Positions 1-9,163 of a stretch of DNA of 64,000 bases are shown piece by piece (the first letter of the stretch is position 1; each line of letters opens with the position of its first letter). Below the pieces are notes generated by a model that did no database searches, was not told the origin of the DNA, and worked only from the letters and a program-made list of their open reading frames with translations. The stretch is from an uncultured Candidatus Nemicrothrix sp. (GTDB lineage Bacteria > Actinomycetota > Acidimicrobiia > Acidimicrobiales > MedAcidi-G1). The position numbers were made by a program, and so were the translations under genes. The stretch is from NCBI GenBank assembly GCA_913055915.1, contig CAJXKL010000002.1, forward strand, positions 62,001-126,000, read 5' to 3'.

Positions 1-798
1 ATCAGCCGTGTTGAGGTTGAGCGCACCCGCGACCGTCTCCGGATCGATGTGCACACGGCCAGGCCAGGGATCGTCATCGGCCGAAAGGGCGCCGAAGCCG
101 ACCGCCTGAGGGCCGGCCTGGGTGAGATCACCGGGAACAACAGGGTCCAACTCAACATCCAGGAGATCAAGGAGCCTGAGTTGGATGCGGCCCTCATTGC
201 GCAGGGTGTCGCCGACCAGTTGGCCGGCCGGATCGCCTTTCGACGGGCAATGAAGCGTGCCGTCCAGAACGCCCAGAAGGCCGGTGCCCTCGGAATCAGG
301 GTGCAATGCTCGGGTCGTCTCGGTGGCTCAGAGATGTCCCGTTCCGAGTGGTACCGCGAGGGTCGTGTGCCGCTTCACACCCTGCGGGCCGATATCGACT
401 ATGGGTTCCGCGAGGCCCGCACGACCTACGGCCGCATCGGCGTGAAGGTCTGGATCTACAAGGGCGACATCCTGCCCTACAAGAGCCAACTCGAGGACAA
501 GATCACCAGGGAGGCCGCAATGGCCGTCGGGGAGACCTCGGGCCAGACAAAGCCGGGCAAGGTTGTCTCTTCGTCCGCAGCGGTCCATCGCCGTCCGGCT
601 GAAGAGGTAGTGGCTGAACAGGAGCAGGTGCCGTCAGAGGCAACCGCCGAGGCCGGCGACACCGACGCAGAACCGGCTCCGCTCGTCAAGGAGGGCGACG
701 CCGAGTTCGAGAAGTTGCTCGCCGAAGAGGAGGCCATCGAGGCCTCTACCCGCGAACAGCACGAAACACCCCACTTCCGCTCCGGGGATGGTGACTGA
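1..798 (+). CDS. rpsC: 30S ribosomal protein S3 (5' end outside the window)
   Basis: Small-subunit protein at the mRNA entry site. The frame is open from base 1 and lacks a start, so the N-terminal part of the KH domain is missing. The KH signature [13 protein letters not shown] is encoded from about base 49, and the conserved C-terminal half ([21 protein letters not shown]) follows. The last roughly 80 residues are a low-complexity acidic tail rich in Glu and Ala, longer than in E. coli S3 and common in actinobacterial S3. The stop lies 2 nt before rplP, consistent with one ribosomal operon. Confidence 0.97.
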   Translation: MSRVEVERTRDRLRIDVHTARPGIVIGRKGAEADRLRAGLGEITGNNRVQLNIQEIKEPELDAALIAQGVADQLAGRIAFRRAMKRAVQNAQKAGALGIRVQCSGRLGGSEMSRSEWYREGRVPLHTLRADIDYGFREARTTYGRIGVKVWIYKGDILPYKSQLEDKITREAAMAVGETSGQTKPGKVVSSSAAVHRRPAEEVVAEQEQVPSEATAEAGDTDAEPAPLVKEGDAEFEKLLAEEEAIEASTREQHETPHFRSGDGD

Positions 799-800
799 TC

Positions 801-1217
801 ATGCTGATGCCAAAGAAGGTCAGGCACCGAAAGCAGCACCGTGGTCGGATGCGCGGCAACTCCAAGGGGATGACCGAGGTCACCTTCGGCGAGTATGGAA
901 TCCAGGCACTGGAGCCCGGGTGGATCACCGCCCGCCAGATCGAAGCTGCCCGTATCGCCATGACCCGTCACATCAAGCGCGGTGGCAAGGTCTGGATCAA
1001 CGTCTTCCCAGACAAGCCGGTCACCGAAAAGCCTGCTGAGACCCGCATGGGTTCAGGCAAGGGAAGCCCCGAGAAGTGGGTTGCCGTGGTCAAGCCCGGC
1101 CGAGTCCTGTTCGAACTCTCCTACAGCGACATAGTCGTTGCCCGAGAGGCGATCGACCGGGCCATCCAGAAGCTTCCGATCAGGGCTCGGTTCGTCGAGC
1201 GTGAGGAGGGCTTCTAG
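801..1217 (+). CDS. rplP: 50S ribosomal protein L16
   Basis: Large-subunit protein near the A site and peptidyl-transferase centre. The 138-residue product has the family start [15 protein letters not shown], the RMGSGKG loop and the core [14 protein letters not shown]. Length is normal. The ATG at 801 is preferred to the in-frame ATG at 807 because family members begin ML(M/I)P. It sits between rpsC and rpmC with 2 nt on each side. Confidence 0.98.
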   Translation: MLMPKKVRHRKQHRGRMRGNSKGMTEVTFGEYGIQALEPGWITARQIEAARIAMTRHIKRGGKVWINVFPDKPVTEKPAETRMGSGKGSPEKWVAVVKPGRVLFELSYSDIVVAREAIDRAIQKLPIRARFVEREEGF

Positions 1218-1219
1218 TA

Positions 1220-1456
1220 ATGGCGAAGAAGAAGGCACTTACCGATGTCGGTGATACCGAATTGCTCGAGCAGTTGAGCGAGTCCAAAGAGGAATTCTTC
1301 AACCTGCGGTTTCAGTTGGTAACCGGCGAGTTGGAGAACCACGCACGCATCGGCGAGGTCAAGAAGACCATCGCCCGCCTCTTGACAGAGTTGCGTGCAC
1401 GTGAGATCGAAGCAGCAGAAGCCATGGCTAATGCTGGCGAGGAGGTGGCCGGCTGA
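1220..1456 (+). CDS. rpmC: 50S ribosomal protein L29
   Basis: Small helical protein of 78 residues at the peptide exit tunnel, docking site for SRP and trigger factor. It has the L29 core [15 protein letters not shown] and [14 protein letters not shown]. The C-terminal tail is slightly longer than in E. coli and Ala/Glu-rich. It starts 2 nt after rplP, and its TGA shares one base with the ATG of rpsQ. Confidence 0.97.
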   Translation: MAKKKALTDVGDTELLEQLSESKEEFFNLRFQLVTGELENHARIGEVKKTIARLLTELRAREIEAAEAMANAGEEVAG

Positions 1457-1749
1457 TGGCCGAGACCGAAGCAACCAGCCCTGAGGGGACAGAGGCCAGG
1501 CCGAACCGCCGCAAGGTGCGTGAAGGCGTGGTCGTGTCAGACGTTCAGGACAAGACGGCGGTGGTCCTCGTGGTCGACCGTGTGCGGCACCGCCGCTACG
1601 GCAAGACCATCCAGAGGTCCAAGCGCCTACACGCCCACGATGAGACCAACGACGCCAAGATCGGCGACCGGGTCAGGGTCCAGGAGACCCGTCCGCTCTC
1701 CAAGTTGAAGCGGTGGCGTCTGGTCGACATTCTCGAGAGGGCCAGGTAG
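1456..1749 (+). CDS. rpsQ: 30S ribosomal protein S17
   Basis: OB-fold primary 16S rRNA-binding protein, 97 residues. Conserved S17 elements are [34 protein letters not shown] and the [15 protein letters not shown] segment. It carries an N-terminal acidic/Thr-rich extension of about 17 residues before the family core. It overlaps rpmC by one base and abuts rplN. Confidence 0.97.
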   Translation: MAETEATSPEGTEARPNRRKVREGVVVSDVQDKTAVVLVVDRVRHRRYGKTIQRSKRLHAHDETNDAKIGDRVRVQETRPLSKLKRWRLVDILERAR

Positions 1750-2118
1750 ATGATCCAACAGGAGACCCGACTCAGGGTGGCCGACAACTCGGGTGCCCGT
1801 GAGGTGCTCTGCATCAAGGTGCTGGGCGGCTCGAAGCGGCGTTATGCGTCCATCGGCGACGTGTTCACCGCGACGGTGAAGGAAGCCACTCCGGGCGCAG
1901 CGGTAAAGAAGGGCGAGGTCGTCAGGTGTGTTGTCGTACGCACGAAGAAGGAACGTCGGCGTCCCGACGGCTCATACATCAGGTTCGACGAGAACGCTGC
2001 AGTGTTGCTCAACGAACAGGACCAGCCGCGCGGGACACGCATCTTCGGTCCTGTAGGTCGCGAGCTGCGGGACCGGAAGTTCATGCGAATCGTCTCCCTT
2101 GCGCCGGAGGTGCTCTGA
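1750..2118 (+). CDS. rplN: 50S ribosomal protein L14
   Basis: Large-subunit protein of 122 residues at the subunit interface (bridge B8 region). The start [17 protein letters not shown] and the motifs [13 protein letters not shown] and [13 protein letters not shown] are diagnostic, and the length is exactly typical. The ATG directly follows the rpsQ stop. This is the usual first gene of the spc portion of the cluster. Confidence 0.98.
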   Translation: MIQQETRLRVADNSGAREVLCIKVLGGSKRRYASIGDVFTATVKEATPGAAVKKGEVVRCVVVRTKKERRRPDGSYIRFDENAAVLLNEQDQPRGTRIFGPVGRELRDRKFMRIVSLAPEVL

Positions 2119-2119
2119 G

Positions 2120-2434
2120 ATGAAGATCAAGAAGGGTGACAACGTACGGATCTTGGCCGGCAAGGATAGGGGACGCGAGGGAGAGGTGACCCGCGTACTC
2201 CCGGCAGGGGACAAGGTGATCGTTGAGGGCGTAAACATCGCCAAGCGCCACCAGAAGCCGACCAGCGCCACCATGCAGGGAGGCATCATCGACAAGGCCA
2301 TGCCGCTCCACGTGTCCAACGTGGCGCTCATCAGCCCCAGTGACGGTAAGCCGACCAGGGTGGGCTACCGCTTCGATGCCGATGGCGTGAAGGTCAGGAT
2401 CTGTCGTAGGACGGGGGTGGATCTCGATGGCTGA
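2120..2434 (+). CDS. rplX: 50S ribosomal protein L24
   Basis: Assembly-initiating large-subunit protein with a KOW motif. From the ATG at 2120 the product has 104 residues beginning [21 protein letters not shown]; the KOW glycine lies in this first strand. An upstream in-frame start at 2099 would overlap rplN and adds nothing conserved, so it is rejected. The end overlaps rplE by 8 nt. Confidence 0.97.
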   Translation: MKIKKGDNVRILAGKDRGREGEVTRVLPAGDKVIVEGVNIAKRHQKPTSATMQGGIIDKAMPLHVSNVALISPSDGKPTRVGYRFDADGVKVRICRRTGVDLDG

Positions 2435-2999
2435 GACAACCACCTCAACCGCCGTCCGTCTCCGCGACCTGTACGCCGACGAGGTCCAGTTGGCCCTCCA
2501 GGCCGAGTTGGGTCTTGCCAACATCATGCAGGTACCGAAGCTCAAGAAGATCGTCGTCAACATGGGTGTTGGTGACGCCGCCCAGCAGGCGAAGCTGCTC
2601 GATGGTGCTCTTGTCGACCTCGAGTTGATCACCGGCCAGAAGCCCCTTGTGACCAAGGCCCGGACCTCCATCTCCAACTTCAAGTTGAGGGAAGGGCAGT
2701 CGATCGGCGCCAAGGTCACGCTCCGGGGTCCACGAATGTACGAGTTTCTGGATCGGCTGATCAGCCTCGCTATTCCCCGGGTCCGTGACTTCCGGGGTCT
2801 CAACCCGCGGTCGTTTGACGGCAACGGGAACTACACGTTCGGCGTGACCGAACAGTTGATCTTCCCTGAGATCGACTACGACACCGTTGATCGCACACGG
2901 GGCATGGACATAACGATCGTGACATCCGCATCCGATGACGCTGGAGGCCGTGCCCTCCTCACCGCATTCGGATTTCCGTTCCGCAAGGAGGGGCAGTAG
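2427..2999 (+). CDS. rplE: 50S ribosomal protein L5
   Basis: 5S rRNA-binding protein of the central protuberance, 190 residues. Clear L5 blocks are [39 protein letters not shown] and the MDITIVTSA stretch near the C-terminus. The 8-nt overlap with rplX and the one-base overlap with the next gene suggest translational coupling. Confidence 0.98.
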   Translation: MAETTTSTAVRLRDLYADEVQLALQAELGLANIMQVPKLKKIVVNMGVGDAAQQAKLLDGALVDLELITGQKPLVTKARTSISNFKLREGQSIGAKVTLRGPRMYEFLDRLISLAIPRVRDFRGLNPRSFDGNGNYTFGVTEQLIFPEIDYDTVDRTRGMDITIVTSASDDAGGRALLTAFGFPFRKEGQ

Positions 3000-3184
3000 T
3001 GGCAAAGAAAGCACTCGTCAACAAACAGCAGAAGACACCCAAGTTCAAGGTCCGCGCCTACACGCGGTGCCGTCGCTGTGGGCGTCCGCGGTCCGTGTAC
3101 CGGGCCTTCAACCTGTGTCGGGTATGCCTGCGCTCGATGGCCCATGCCGGTGAGATCCCGGGCCTCACCAAGGCCAGTTGGTAG
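2999..3184 (+). CDS. rpsN: 30S ribosomal protein S14, zinc-binding (type Z)
   Basis: S14 of the short form, 61 residues. Two CxxC pairs (Cys24-Cys27 and Cys40-Cys43, within CRRCGRP and CRVCLR) form a zinc ribbon, so this is the zinc-dependent paralogue. The GTG start overlaps the rplE stop by one base. Organisms with this form often also have a Cys-free copy under Zur control; none is in this window. Confidence 0.96.
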   Translation: MAKKALVNKQQKTPKFKVRAYTRCRRCGRPRSVYRAFNLCRVCLRSMAHAGEIPGLTKASW

Positions 3185-3196
3185 GGGTGATCTGAG

Positions 3197-3601
3197 ATGA
3201 CGATGACAGACCCAGTGGCCGACATGCTCACCCGCATCCGCAACGCCAACCAGGCGATGCACGACGGGCTGGACATGCCGTCCTCCAACCAGAAGGTCGC
3301 CCTGGCAGGGGTCCTCAAGAACGAGGGCTACATCGCCGACTTCGGCGTGGCCGATGCCTCCAGTGGACCCGGCAAGGTGCTGACGATCCAGATGAAGTAC
3401 TCCCCTGAGCGGGAGAGGGTGATAAGCGGAGTCCAGCGTGTGTCAAAGCCGGGCCTCCGCGTCTACACCAACTCAAGCAAGATTCCCCGTGTTCTGGGCG
3501 GTCTCGGCGTTGCCGTGATCAGCACCAGTAAGGGCCTGATGAGCGACCGTGAGGCACGTCGCCGCCATATGGGCGGCGAGGTGCTCTGCTACGTCTGGTA
3601 G
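3197..3601 (+). CDS. rpsH: 30S ribosomal protein S8
   Basis: Primary 16S rRNA binder of 134 residues. The N-terminus [16 protein letters not shown] and the C-terminal [15 protein letters not shown] with GGEVLCYVW are diagnostic. The ATG at 3197 gives MTMTDP; an ATG at 3203 is an equally possible start and gives the commoner MTDP. In E. coli S8 represses the spc operon by binding mRNA; nothing visible here proves that. Confidence 0.97.
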   Translation: MTMTDPVADMLTRIRNANQAMHDGLDMPSSNQKVALAGVLKNEGYIADFGVADASSGPGKVLTIQMKYSPERERVISGVQRVSKPGLRVYTNSSKIPRVLGGLGVAVISTSKGLMSDREARRRHMGGEVLCYVW

Positions 3602-3613
3602 GGGAGGAACGAC

Positions 3614-4153
3614 ATGTCCAGAGTCGGCAAGGCTCCAATCACCGTTCCCTCCGGCGTCGAGGTGACCCTCGACGGCCAGCACGTCGAGGTGACAGGCCCA
3701 AAGGGAACCATCGACATGACCGTCCCGGGTGAGATCAGCGTGCGCCAGGACGGCGACACGATCGTGGTGGAACGGCCCGATGACGAGAGGAAGAACCGGG
3801 CTCTCCACGGCCTGGCCAGGTCTCTCGTGAACAACATGGTGCTGGGCGTATCAGAGGGCTTCAGTCGTGAACTCCAGATCGTCGGAGTCGGCTACCGGGC
3901 CGTGGCCAAGGGTACCGATGCCCTCGAGTTGCAGTTGGGCTTCAGCCACCCGGTCAACGTGAAGGCCCCCGACGGGGTCACGTTCGACGTTCCCGAACCC
4001 ACGAGGATCATCGTGTCTGGGGTCGACAAGCAGGCGGTGGGCCAGACGGCCGCTGTCATCCGTTCGTACCGCAAGCCCGAGCCGTACAAGGGCAAGGGAG
4101 TCCGGTACCTCGGTGAACATGTGGCCCGCAAGGCCGGAAAGGCAGCCAAGTGA
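3614..4153 (+). CDS. rplF: 50S ribosomal protein L6
   Basis: Large-subunit protein of 179 residues with two similar domains, located near the GTPase centre. Family markers are the start MSRVGKAPI, the VTGPKG motif and the C-terminal [17 protein letters not shown]. Length is normal. The preceding GGGGAGGA before 3614 is a good ribosome-binding site. The end overlaps rplR by 4 nt (GTGA). Confidence 0.98.
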   Translation: MSRVGKAPITVPSGVEVTLDGQHVEVTGPKGTIDMTVPGEISVRQDGDTIVVERPDDERKNRALHGLARSLVNNMVLGVSEGFSRELQIVGVGYRAVAKGTDALELQLGFSHPVNVKAPDGVTFDVPEPTRIIVSGVDKQAVGQTAAVIRSYRKPEPYKGKGVRYLGEHVARKAGKAAK

Positions 4154-4506
4154 GCGCCATCGATCGACGCACGGGACGCATCCGCCGGCACCGTCGGGTA
4201 CGCAAGGCCGTTCGCGGCACTGCATCCCGGCCGCGCCTTGCTGTATTCCGGTCCAGCCGGAACATCTCGGCACAGGTCATCGACGACCACACCGGAACCA
4301 CCCTGGCTTCGGCTTCCAGCCAGCAGGCCGGGGTCGCCGATGGTTCCACCGGTATGGCTGCGGCTACCGAGGTGGGGAGGGCCGTGGCCGAACGGGCGCG
4401 CACGGCCGGAATCGAAATGGTTGTATTCGACCGGGGCGGTTACCGGTACCACGGACGGGTGGCGGCTCTGGCCGATGCCGCCCGCGATGCAGGACTGGAG
4501 TTCTAG
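4150..4506 (+). CDS. rplR: 50S ribosomal protein L18
   Basis: 5S rRNA-binding protein of 118 residues. It shows [23 protein letters not shown] and the C-terminal [20 protein letters not shown], both typical. GTG start overlapping the rplF stop; its TAG shares one base with the rpsE GTG start. Confidence 0.97.
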   Translation: MSAIDRRTGRIRRHRRVRKAVRGTASRPRLAVFRSSRNISAQVIDDHTGTTLASASSQQAGVADGSTGMAAATEVGRAVAERARTAGIEMVVFDRGGYRYHGRVAALADAARDAGLEF

Positions 4507-5099
4507 TGGCACAGCAGAGGCACAAGACCGACGACTCCCAGCTTCGGGAGTCGAGGGTCATCCACATCAACCGGGTCGCCAAGGTGGTCAAGGGTGGTCG
4601 ACGGTTCTCGTTCACGGCCCTTGTGGTCGTCGGCGACGGCGCAGGCCGGGTCGGCCTCGGGTACGGAAAGGCCAAGGAGGTCCCCCTCGCTATCCAGAAG
4701 GGCACCGAAGAGGCCAAGCGGAACCTGTTCGACGTGGCGTTGACAGGCTCCACGATCATCCATCCGGTCCTCGGGGTCATGGGTGGTGGGCGTGTCATGC
4801 TCAAGCCCGCTGCTCCCGGAACCGGCGTGATCGCCGGTGGCGCTGCCAGGGCCATCCTCGAAGAGGCTGGTGTCCACGACATTCTCTGCAAGTCGATGGG
4901 ATCCTCCAACCACATCAACGTGGCGAGGGCCACGATCAACGGCCTCAAGGCCCTTCGCAGGCCCGATGAGATCGCACGCCTGCGGGGTCTCGACCCCGAG
5001 GAGTTCGTGCCTGCGGCACTGCTCACCTCCTACCGCCGTACCGAGGCCGGCATCGACGGACCGGGATCCGACGAGGCTGACGAAGAGGTGTCTGCATGA
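4506..5099 (+). CDS. rpsE: 30S ribosomal protein S5
   Basis: Decoding-fidelity protein on the solvent side of the 30S subunit, 197 residues from the GTG at 4506. It has the double-stranded RNA-binding block ([35 protein letters not shown]) and the S5 C-terminal domain ([20 protein letters not shown]). A longer open frame runs back to 4113 through rplR, but that part is out-of-frame shadow. The GTG overlaps the rplR stop by one base. C-terminal tail acidic. Confidence 0.97.
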   Translation: MAQQRHKTDDSQLRESRVIHINRVAKVVKGGRRFSFTALVVVGDGAGRVGLGYGKAKEVPLAIQKGTEEAKRNLFDVALTGSTIIHPVLGVMGGGRVMLKPAAPGTGVIAGGAARAILEEAGVHDILCKSMGSSNHINVARATINGLKALRRPDEIARLRGLDPEEFVPAALLTSYRRTEAGIDGPGSDEADEEVSA

Positions 5100-5293
5100 G
5101 CGCCGCCAAGACCGGGAACCTCAAGGTGACCCAGATCCGCTCAACGATCGGCACCAAGCCAAAGCAGCGTGGGACCATCCGGGCGCTGGGCCTGGGCAAG
5201 ATCGGTCGAAGTAACATCCTGCCTGACCGGGGCGAGATCCGCGGCATGATCGCCCGGGTCCCACACCTGGTGACGGTAGAGGAGGTCGAGTGA
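5096..5293 (+). CDS. rpmD: 50S ribosomal protein L30
   Basis: Small large-subunit protein, 65 residues. The core [28 protein letters not shown] and the ending [16 protein letters not shown] match L30. It overlaps rpsE by 4 nt (ATGA) and is followed by rplO after one base. Confidence 0.97.
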   Translation: MSAAKTGNLKVTQIRSTIGTKPKQRGTIRALGLGKIGRSNILPDRGEIRGMIARVPHLVTVEEVE

Positions 5294-5294
5294 T

Positions 5295-5780
5295 ATGAAG
5301 GTCCATGATCTGACTCCGCCACCCGGGTCTCACAAGCGGGGCAAGCGGGTAGCGCGAGGCATCGGCGGCAAGGGTGGCAAGACCGCCGGTCGCGGCATGA
5401 AGGGCCAGCGTGCCCGCAACACGGTCCGTCTCGGCTTCGAAGGCGGACAGATGCCCTTCCACCAGCGAATTCCGAAATTGCGTGGCTTCAAGAACCCGTT
5501 CCGGGTCGAGTACCAGGCCATCAACCTGGACTCCATCGAGGAGTCCGGCCTGACCGACGTGAGCCCTGAGACACTGCTCGTCAAGGGCCTGGCCGGCAAG
5601 AACTCCCTCGTCAAAATCCTGGGTCGGGGCGAGGTCACGCGAGCAGTGAACGTGAAGGCCCACGCCTTCTCCGGGCCCGCCGAGGAGGCGATCGTGGCTG
5701 CCGGAGGGAGCATCGAGAAGCTGCCCCTGCCGTTTGCCGTGAGGCCTCCTGCCAGCGGCAACGCTCTGATGAACCGCTGA
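5295..5780 (+). CDS. rplO: 50S ribosomal protein L15
   Basis: Late-assembly 23S rRNA-binding protein of 161 residues. The basic glycine-rich N-terminus (PPPGSHKRGKRVARG, GKTAGRGMKGQRAR) and the GFEGGQMPFHQRIPKLRGF block are diagnostic. Last gene before a 55-nt gap containing a hairpin and then secY. Confidence 0.97.
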   Translation: MKVHDLTPPPGSHKRGKRVARGIGGKGGKTAGRGMKGQRARNTVRLGFEGGQMPFHQRIPKLRGFKNPFRVEYQAINLDSIEESGLTDVSPETLLVKGLAGKNSLVKILGRGEVTRAVNVKAHAFSGPAEEAIVAAGGSIEKLPLPFAVRPPASGNALMNR

Positions 5781-5794
5781 CCACATCCATTCAC

Positions 5795-5811
5795 CCCCGG
5801 TCGAACCGGGG
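5795..5811 (+). other. Small hairpin between rplO and secY
   Basis: A 7-bp perfect stem (CCCCGGT/ACCGGGG) around a 3-nt loop, lying in the only sizeable gap of the spc section. No T-run follows, so it is not an obvious terminator. It could be an RNA-processing or translational-control element that sets secY output apart from the ribosomal genes. Function inferred only from position. Confidence 0.45.
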
Positions 5812-5835
5812 AACACCCGACCACCGGGAGCCAAC

Positions 5836-7167
5836 GTGATTTCCAGCATGCTGAACATGTTCAGGGTCGCCGATCTACGCAAGCGGATCCTGTTCACCCT
5901 CCTCATGATCCTGCTTTACCGGATCGGCGCGTTCATGCCCGCTCCGGGAATCGACGTTGAGCAGGTCCAGTTGCTGCGAGACAGGGCCAACCAGGGCGGC
6001 GTGCTGGCCTTCCTCCAGTTGTTCTCGGGTGGCGCCCTGACCACGTTCGCCGTGTTCGCCCTTGGTGTAATGCCCTACATCACCGCGTCGATCATCATGC
6101 AGGTCCTCGGAGTGGTCGTTCCCAAGATCGAACAGTGGCAGCAGCAGGGCGCCGTGGGGCAGCGCAAGATCACCCAGTGGACCCGCTACCTGACCGTGGC
6201 AATTGCCGTCATCCAGTCCACCAGCTTCGCCTTCCTGTTCAACAGCGGCGGCAACTCGATCAGCGGCTCGTCGGGTGCGAACCTGCTACCCAACTTCCAC
6301 ATAGGAACGGTCAGCGTCGTGGTGCTCACCCTCACCGCAGGCACCGCGCTCCTCATGTGGATGGGTGAGCTGATCACCCAGAAGGGGATCGGCAACGGTA
6401 TGTCGCTCCTGATCATGATCTCGATCGTGAGTGCCTTCCCAGCGCAGGGGTCACTGATTCACGCCGAGAACGGTCCGGTAGCGCTGGGCATAGTCCTTGT
6501 TGTCCTGATCGGGCTGGTGGCTGCGATCGTGTTCGTTGAACAGGGGCAGCGTCGGATCCCGGTGCAGTTCGCCAAGCGGGTGGTGGGTCGCCGCATGTAC
6601 GGAGGCCAGAACACCTACATACCCCTCAAGGTCAACCAGTCGGGTGTGATCCCGATCATCTTCGCCTCGTCGGTCCTGTACCTTCCGGTGCTTCTCGCTG
6701 CCGCCCTTCCGTGGGACGGCTTCCGTCGCTGGATCGACGACAACCTGGCCCAGCCCGACAACGTCTTCTACTTCAGCATCACCGGCCTGCTGGTGGTGGG
6801 CTTCGCGTACTTCTACACGGCAATCACCTTTGATCCGGTCAAGCAGGCCGACACGATCCGCAAGCAGGGTGGGTTCGTTCCCGGAATCCGTCCCGGCTAC
6901 CAGACCGAGCGGTACCTGGCCAAGATCCTTTCCCGGATCACGCTGCCCGGCGCCCTCTTCCTGGCGGCGGTTGCGCTGATCCCGTCGATCCTCATCAACG
7001 TGTTCCTCGATACCAGTTCCGGGATCGGCGGCTCCTCCGGAGCGGGTGCGGCGGGCTTCGGGTTCGTCGGTATCTCGATCCTGATCGCAGCCGGTGTGTC
7101 CCTCGAGACCATGAAGCAGGTCGACTCACAGCTGACCATGCGCAACTACGAGGGCTTCCTCAAGTAG
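5836..7167 (+). CDS. secY: Preprotein translocase subunit SecY
   Basis: Channel-forming subunit of the Sec translocon in the inner membrane, 443 residues with about ten hydrophobic helices. Family features: the start MLNMFRVADLRKRILFTL, the plug region after TM1, SIIMQVL in TM2, the cytoplasmic loop with KRVVGRRMYGGQNTYIPLKVN, and the loop GIRPGYQTERYL near the C-terminus. GTG start with GGGAG 4 nt upstream. Classic spc-operon position between rplO and adk. Confidence 0.98.
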   Translation: MISSMLNMFRVADLRKRILFTLLMILLYRIGAFMPAPGIDVEQVQLLRDRANQGGVLAFLQLFSGGALTTFAVFALGVMPYITASIIMQVLGVVVPKIEQWQQQGAVGQRKITQWTRYLTVAIAVIQSTSFAFLFNSGGNSISGSSGANLLPNFHIGTVSVVVLTLTAGTALLMWMGELITQKGIGNGMSLLIMISIVSAFPAQGSLIHAENGPVALGIVLVVLIGLVAAIVFVEQGQRRIPVQFAKRVVGRRMYGGQNTYIPLKVNQSGVIPIIFASSVLYLPVLLAAALPWDGFRRWIDDNLAQPDNVFYFSITGLLVVGFAYFYTAITFDPVKQADTIRKQGGFVPGIRPGYQTERYLAKILSRITLPGALFLAAVALIPSILINVFLDTSSGIGGSSGAGAAGFGFVGISILIAAGVSLETMKQVDSQLTMRNYEGFLK

Positions 7168-7194
7168 TCCTCGTAGTTGGTGGAACCTGACATC

Positions 7195-7767
7195 GTGACA
7201 ACAGTCCACCTGGTGATCCTGGGCCGTCAGGGCTCAGGTAAGGGCACCCAGTGCGTACGTCTGGTGGAGGCCTACGGCATGGTTCACGTCTCGACCGGCG
7301 ACATGCTGCGGTCTGCGGTGGCAGCCGGTACCGAACTGGGTCGTGAGGCCCAGGCAATCATGGATGCCGGGGACCTCGTACCCGACGAGGTGGTGAACGG
7401 GATTGTGGCCGAGAGGCTGGCGATGCCAGACGTGGTCGAGCACGGTGTCATCCTCGATGGCTTTCCCCGTACCCCCGTCCAGGCTCAGGCGCTCGAGGAC
7501 ATGTTGGACTCTACTGGGACACCACTGTGCGGTGCCCTCAACCTGGATGTACCCGTCGATGTGGTCATCGGCCGAATGCTGGAGCGTGGCCGTGTCGACG
7601 ACACCGAGGAGGCGATACGCCTTCGCCTGGACCTGTACGAATCGGAGACAGCGCCCCTGCTCTCGTGGTTCGAGGACCGTGGCATGTTGAAGGTGGTCGA
7701 CGGCCTCGGAAGCGAGGAAGAGGTCTTTGACCGCCTCTGCACCCTTGTGGACGGGGTACTTGCATGA
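7195..7767 (+). CDS. adk: Adenylate kinase, short-LID form
   Basis: Catalyses ATP + AMP to 2 ADP in the cytosol. The P-loop GRQGSGKGTQ begins the protein, followed by the AMP-binding STGDMLR and the DGFPRT motif. The lid is the short type (RGRVDDTEEAIRLRL) without the zinc-finger insert, as in many actinobacteria. The GTG at 7195 gives 190 residues starting MTTVHLVILG; TTG 7177 and GTG 7180 are in-frame alternatives that would only add a few residues. The usual next gene, map, is absent. Confidence 0.93.
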   Translation: MTTVHLVILGRQGSGKGTQCVRLVEAYGMVHVSTGDMLRSAVAAGTELGREAQAIMDAGDLVPDEVVNGIVAERLAMPDVVEHGVILDGFPRTPVQAQALEDMLDSTGTPLCGALNLDVPVDVVIGRMLERGRVDDTEEAIRLRLDLYESETAPLLSWFEDRGMLKVVDGLGSEEEVFDRLCTLVDGVLA

Positions 7768-7799
7768 CCGGTTCTCCCCGGGCGGTCCGTATCGACGGG

Positions 7800-7828
7800 T
7801 TGGACCCTTCTGGGGCCTGCGATAGCGT
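7800..7828 (+). promoter_or_regulatory. Candidate sigma-A promoter for the infA-rpmJ-rpsM cluster
   Basis: TTGGAC (7800-7805), a 17-nt spacer and TAGCGT (7823-7828), which fits the actinobacterial TANNNT -10. It lies in the 208-nt gene-free gap between adk and infA, so infA would have a leader of about 140 nt. Apart from this promoter and leader I see nothing coding in the gap. Confidence 0.45.
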
Positions 7829-7975
7829 TGTCCCTCGGCCTCGGCCTCGGCCGGGCCGTTGCCCGCGTCGCTGGTGGGCATACGGGTACGAATGTCCACG
7901 ATCGTCTGGTGCGCCAACGGTGTTTCCCGGATGATCGGAGCCGCAGTATTCAAGCAGAAGAACACAACCGGGAGC

Positions 7976-8206
7976 ATGACCCTGACGAAGTCCAAGGAAG
8001 ACGCGATCGTGATGGAGGGCACGGTGTTGGAGCCGTTGCCCAACGCCATGTTTCGTGTCGAGTTGGAGAATGGTCACAATGTGCTGGCCCACATCTCCGG
8101 CAAGATGCGGATGCACTACATCCGGATTCTTCCGGGCGATCGCGTTCAGGTCGAGTTGACTCCCTACGACCTCCAGCGGGGTCGCATCACCTACCGCTAC
8201 AAGTAG
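7976..8206 (+). CDS. infA: Translation initiation factor IF-1
   Basis: OB-fold factor that blocks the A site during initiation; 76 residues from the ATG at 7976. Conserved core: [23 protein letters not shown] split around the family's AHISGKMR and [10 protein letters not shown] elements, ending GRITYRYK. The open frame extends back to 7859, but those 39 residues have no family match and would make the protein too long. The first residues (MTLTKSKED) are a little longer than usual. Ribosome-binding site is poorly spaced. Confidence 0.93.
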   Translation: MTLTKSKEDAIVMEGTVLEPLPNAMFRVELENGHNVLAHISGKMRMHYIRILPGDRVQVELTPYDLQRGRITYRYK

Positions 8207-8260
8207 CCAGAGCCGGCTGGTCGATCCGACCAGCCGACACGAAGATCGAATGAGCAGGTT

Positions 8261-8374
8261 ATGAAGGTCCGAACAAGCGTCAAGCGGATGTGCGAGAAGT
8301 GCCGGGTCATCCGGCGCCACGGTCGCGTGCAGGTGATCTGCAGTAACCCGCGTCACAAGCAGCGTCAGGGCTAG
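8261..8374 (+). CDS. rpmJ: 50S ribosomal protein L36, zinc-binding form
   Basis: 37-residue large-subunit protein. It begins [15 protein letters not shown] and has the zinc ligands Cys11, Cys14, Cys27 and His32 of the C+ form. It lies in the conserved slot between infA and rpsM. The Zn-binding form agrees with the zinc-type S14 upstream. Confidence 0.96.
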   Translation: MKVRTSVKRMCEKCRVIRRHGRVQVICSNPRHKQRQG

Positions 8375-8387
8375 GGGAACACACCAA

Positions 8388-8765
8388 ATGGCACGAATAT
8401 CCGGCGTCGACATCCCCCGCGAGAAGCGGGTGTTGATCGCTCTCACTTACATCCACGGCATTGGCCGTACCACCGCAGGATTGGTTTGCGAGGGTGCCGG
8501 CGTAAACCCGTCGACACGTGTAAGGGACCTCACCGACGAGGAGGTCACCCATGTCAGGGTCTTCGTCGATCAGCAGCTGAAGGTCGAAGGTGACCTGAGG
8601 CGTGAGGTCTCCCAGAACATCAAGCGCAAGATGGACATCGGCTGCTACCAGGGCCTGCGCCACCGTCGCGGCCTTCCGGTCCGCGGACAGCGCACCCACA
8701 CGAACGCCAGGACACGCAAGGGTCCCCGTAAGACAGTCGCCAACAGGAAACAGGCAGTGAAGTAA
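8388..8765 (+). CDS. rpsM: 30S ribosomal protein S13
   Basis: Head protein contacting the P-site tRNA and bridge B1; 125 residues. Start [15 protein letters not shown], helix-two-turn-helix core, and the basic tail [19 protein letters not shown] are standard. The TAA shares one base with the ATG of rpsK. Confidence 0.98.
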   Translation: MARISGVDIPREKRVLIALTYIHGIGRTTAGLVCEGAGVNPSTRVRDLTDEEVTHVRVFVDQQLKVEGDLRREVSQNIKRKMDIGCYQGLRHRRGLPVRGQRTHTNARTRKGPRKTVANRKQAVK

Positions 8766-9163
8766 TGGCAAAACCGTCAGCAGGGGGCCGTCGTCCCCGT
8801 AAGAAGGAGCGCAAGAACGTCCCGCACGGCGTGGCGCACATCAAGAGTTCCTTCAACAACACGATCATTACCATCACCGACCAGGGTGGCAACACCCTGG
8901 CCTGGGCCACGGCGGGCAACGTGGGTTTCAAGGGCTCCCGCAAGTCGACGCCCTTCGCTGCTCAGATGGCCGCCGAGCAGTGTGCGCGTCAGGCCATGGA
9001 GCACGGGGTCCGCAAGGTCGACGTGGTTGTCAGGGGGCCAGGGTCGGGTCGTGAGACCGCCATCCGAACTATCCAGAGCACGGGCATAGAGGTGACCGGC
9101 ATCAAGGATGTCACCCCGATTCCCCACAACGGTTGCCGCCCCCCCAAGCGGCGGAGGGTCTGA
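8765..9163 (+). CDS. rpsK: 30S ribosomal protein S11
   Basis: Platform protein near the E site, 132 residues. Diagnostic blocks: [34 protein letters not shown], and the C-terminal [20 protein letters not shown]. One-base overlaps with rpsM and rpsD. Confidence 0.98.
   Translation: MAKPSAGGRRPRKKERKNVPHGVAHIKSSFNNTIITITDQGGNTLAWATAGNVGFKGSRKSTPFAAQMAAEQCARQAMEHGVRKVDVVVRGPGSGRETAIRTIQSTGIEVTGIKDVTPIPHNGCRPPKRRRV

Noticed and set aside
4113-4505. N-terminal extension of rpsE to 328 codons
   Set aside because: The extension is the shadow of rplR; S5 similarity begins at GTG 4506.
7859-7975. N-terminal extension of infA
   Set aside because: 39 residues without family match; IF-1 is about 72-76 residues.
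7234-8049. Minus-strand frames across adk and the adk-infA gap
   Set aside because: Considered as a possible relocated gene in the gap, but the coding-like part is the adk antisense and the rest has no motif.
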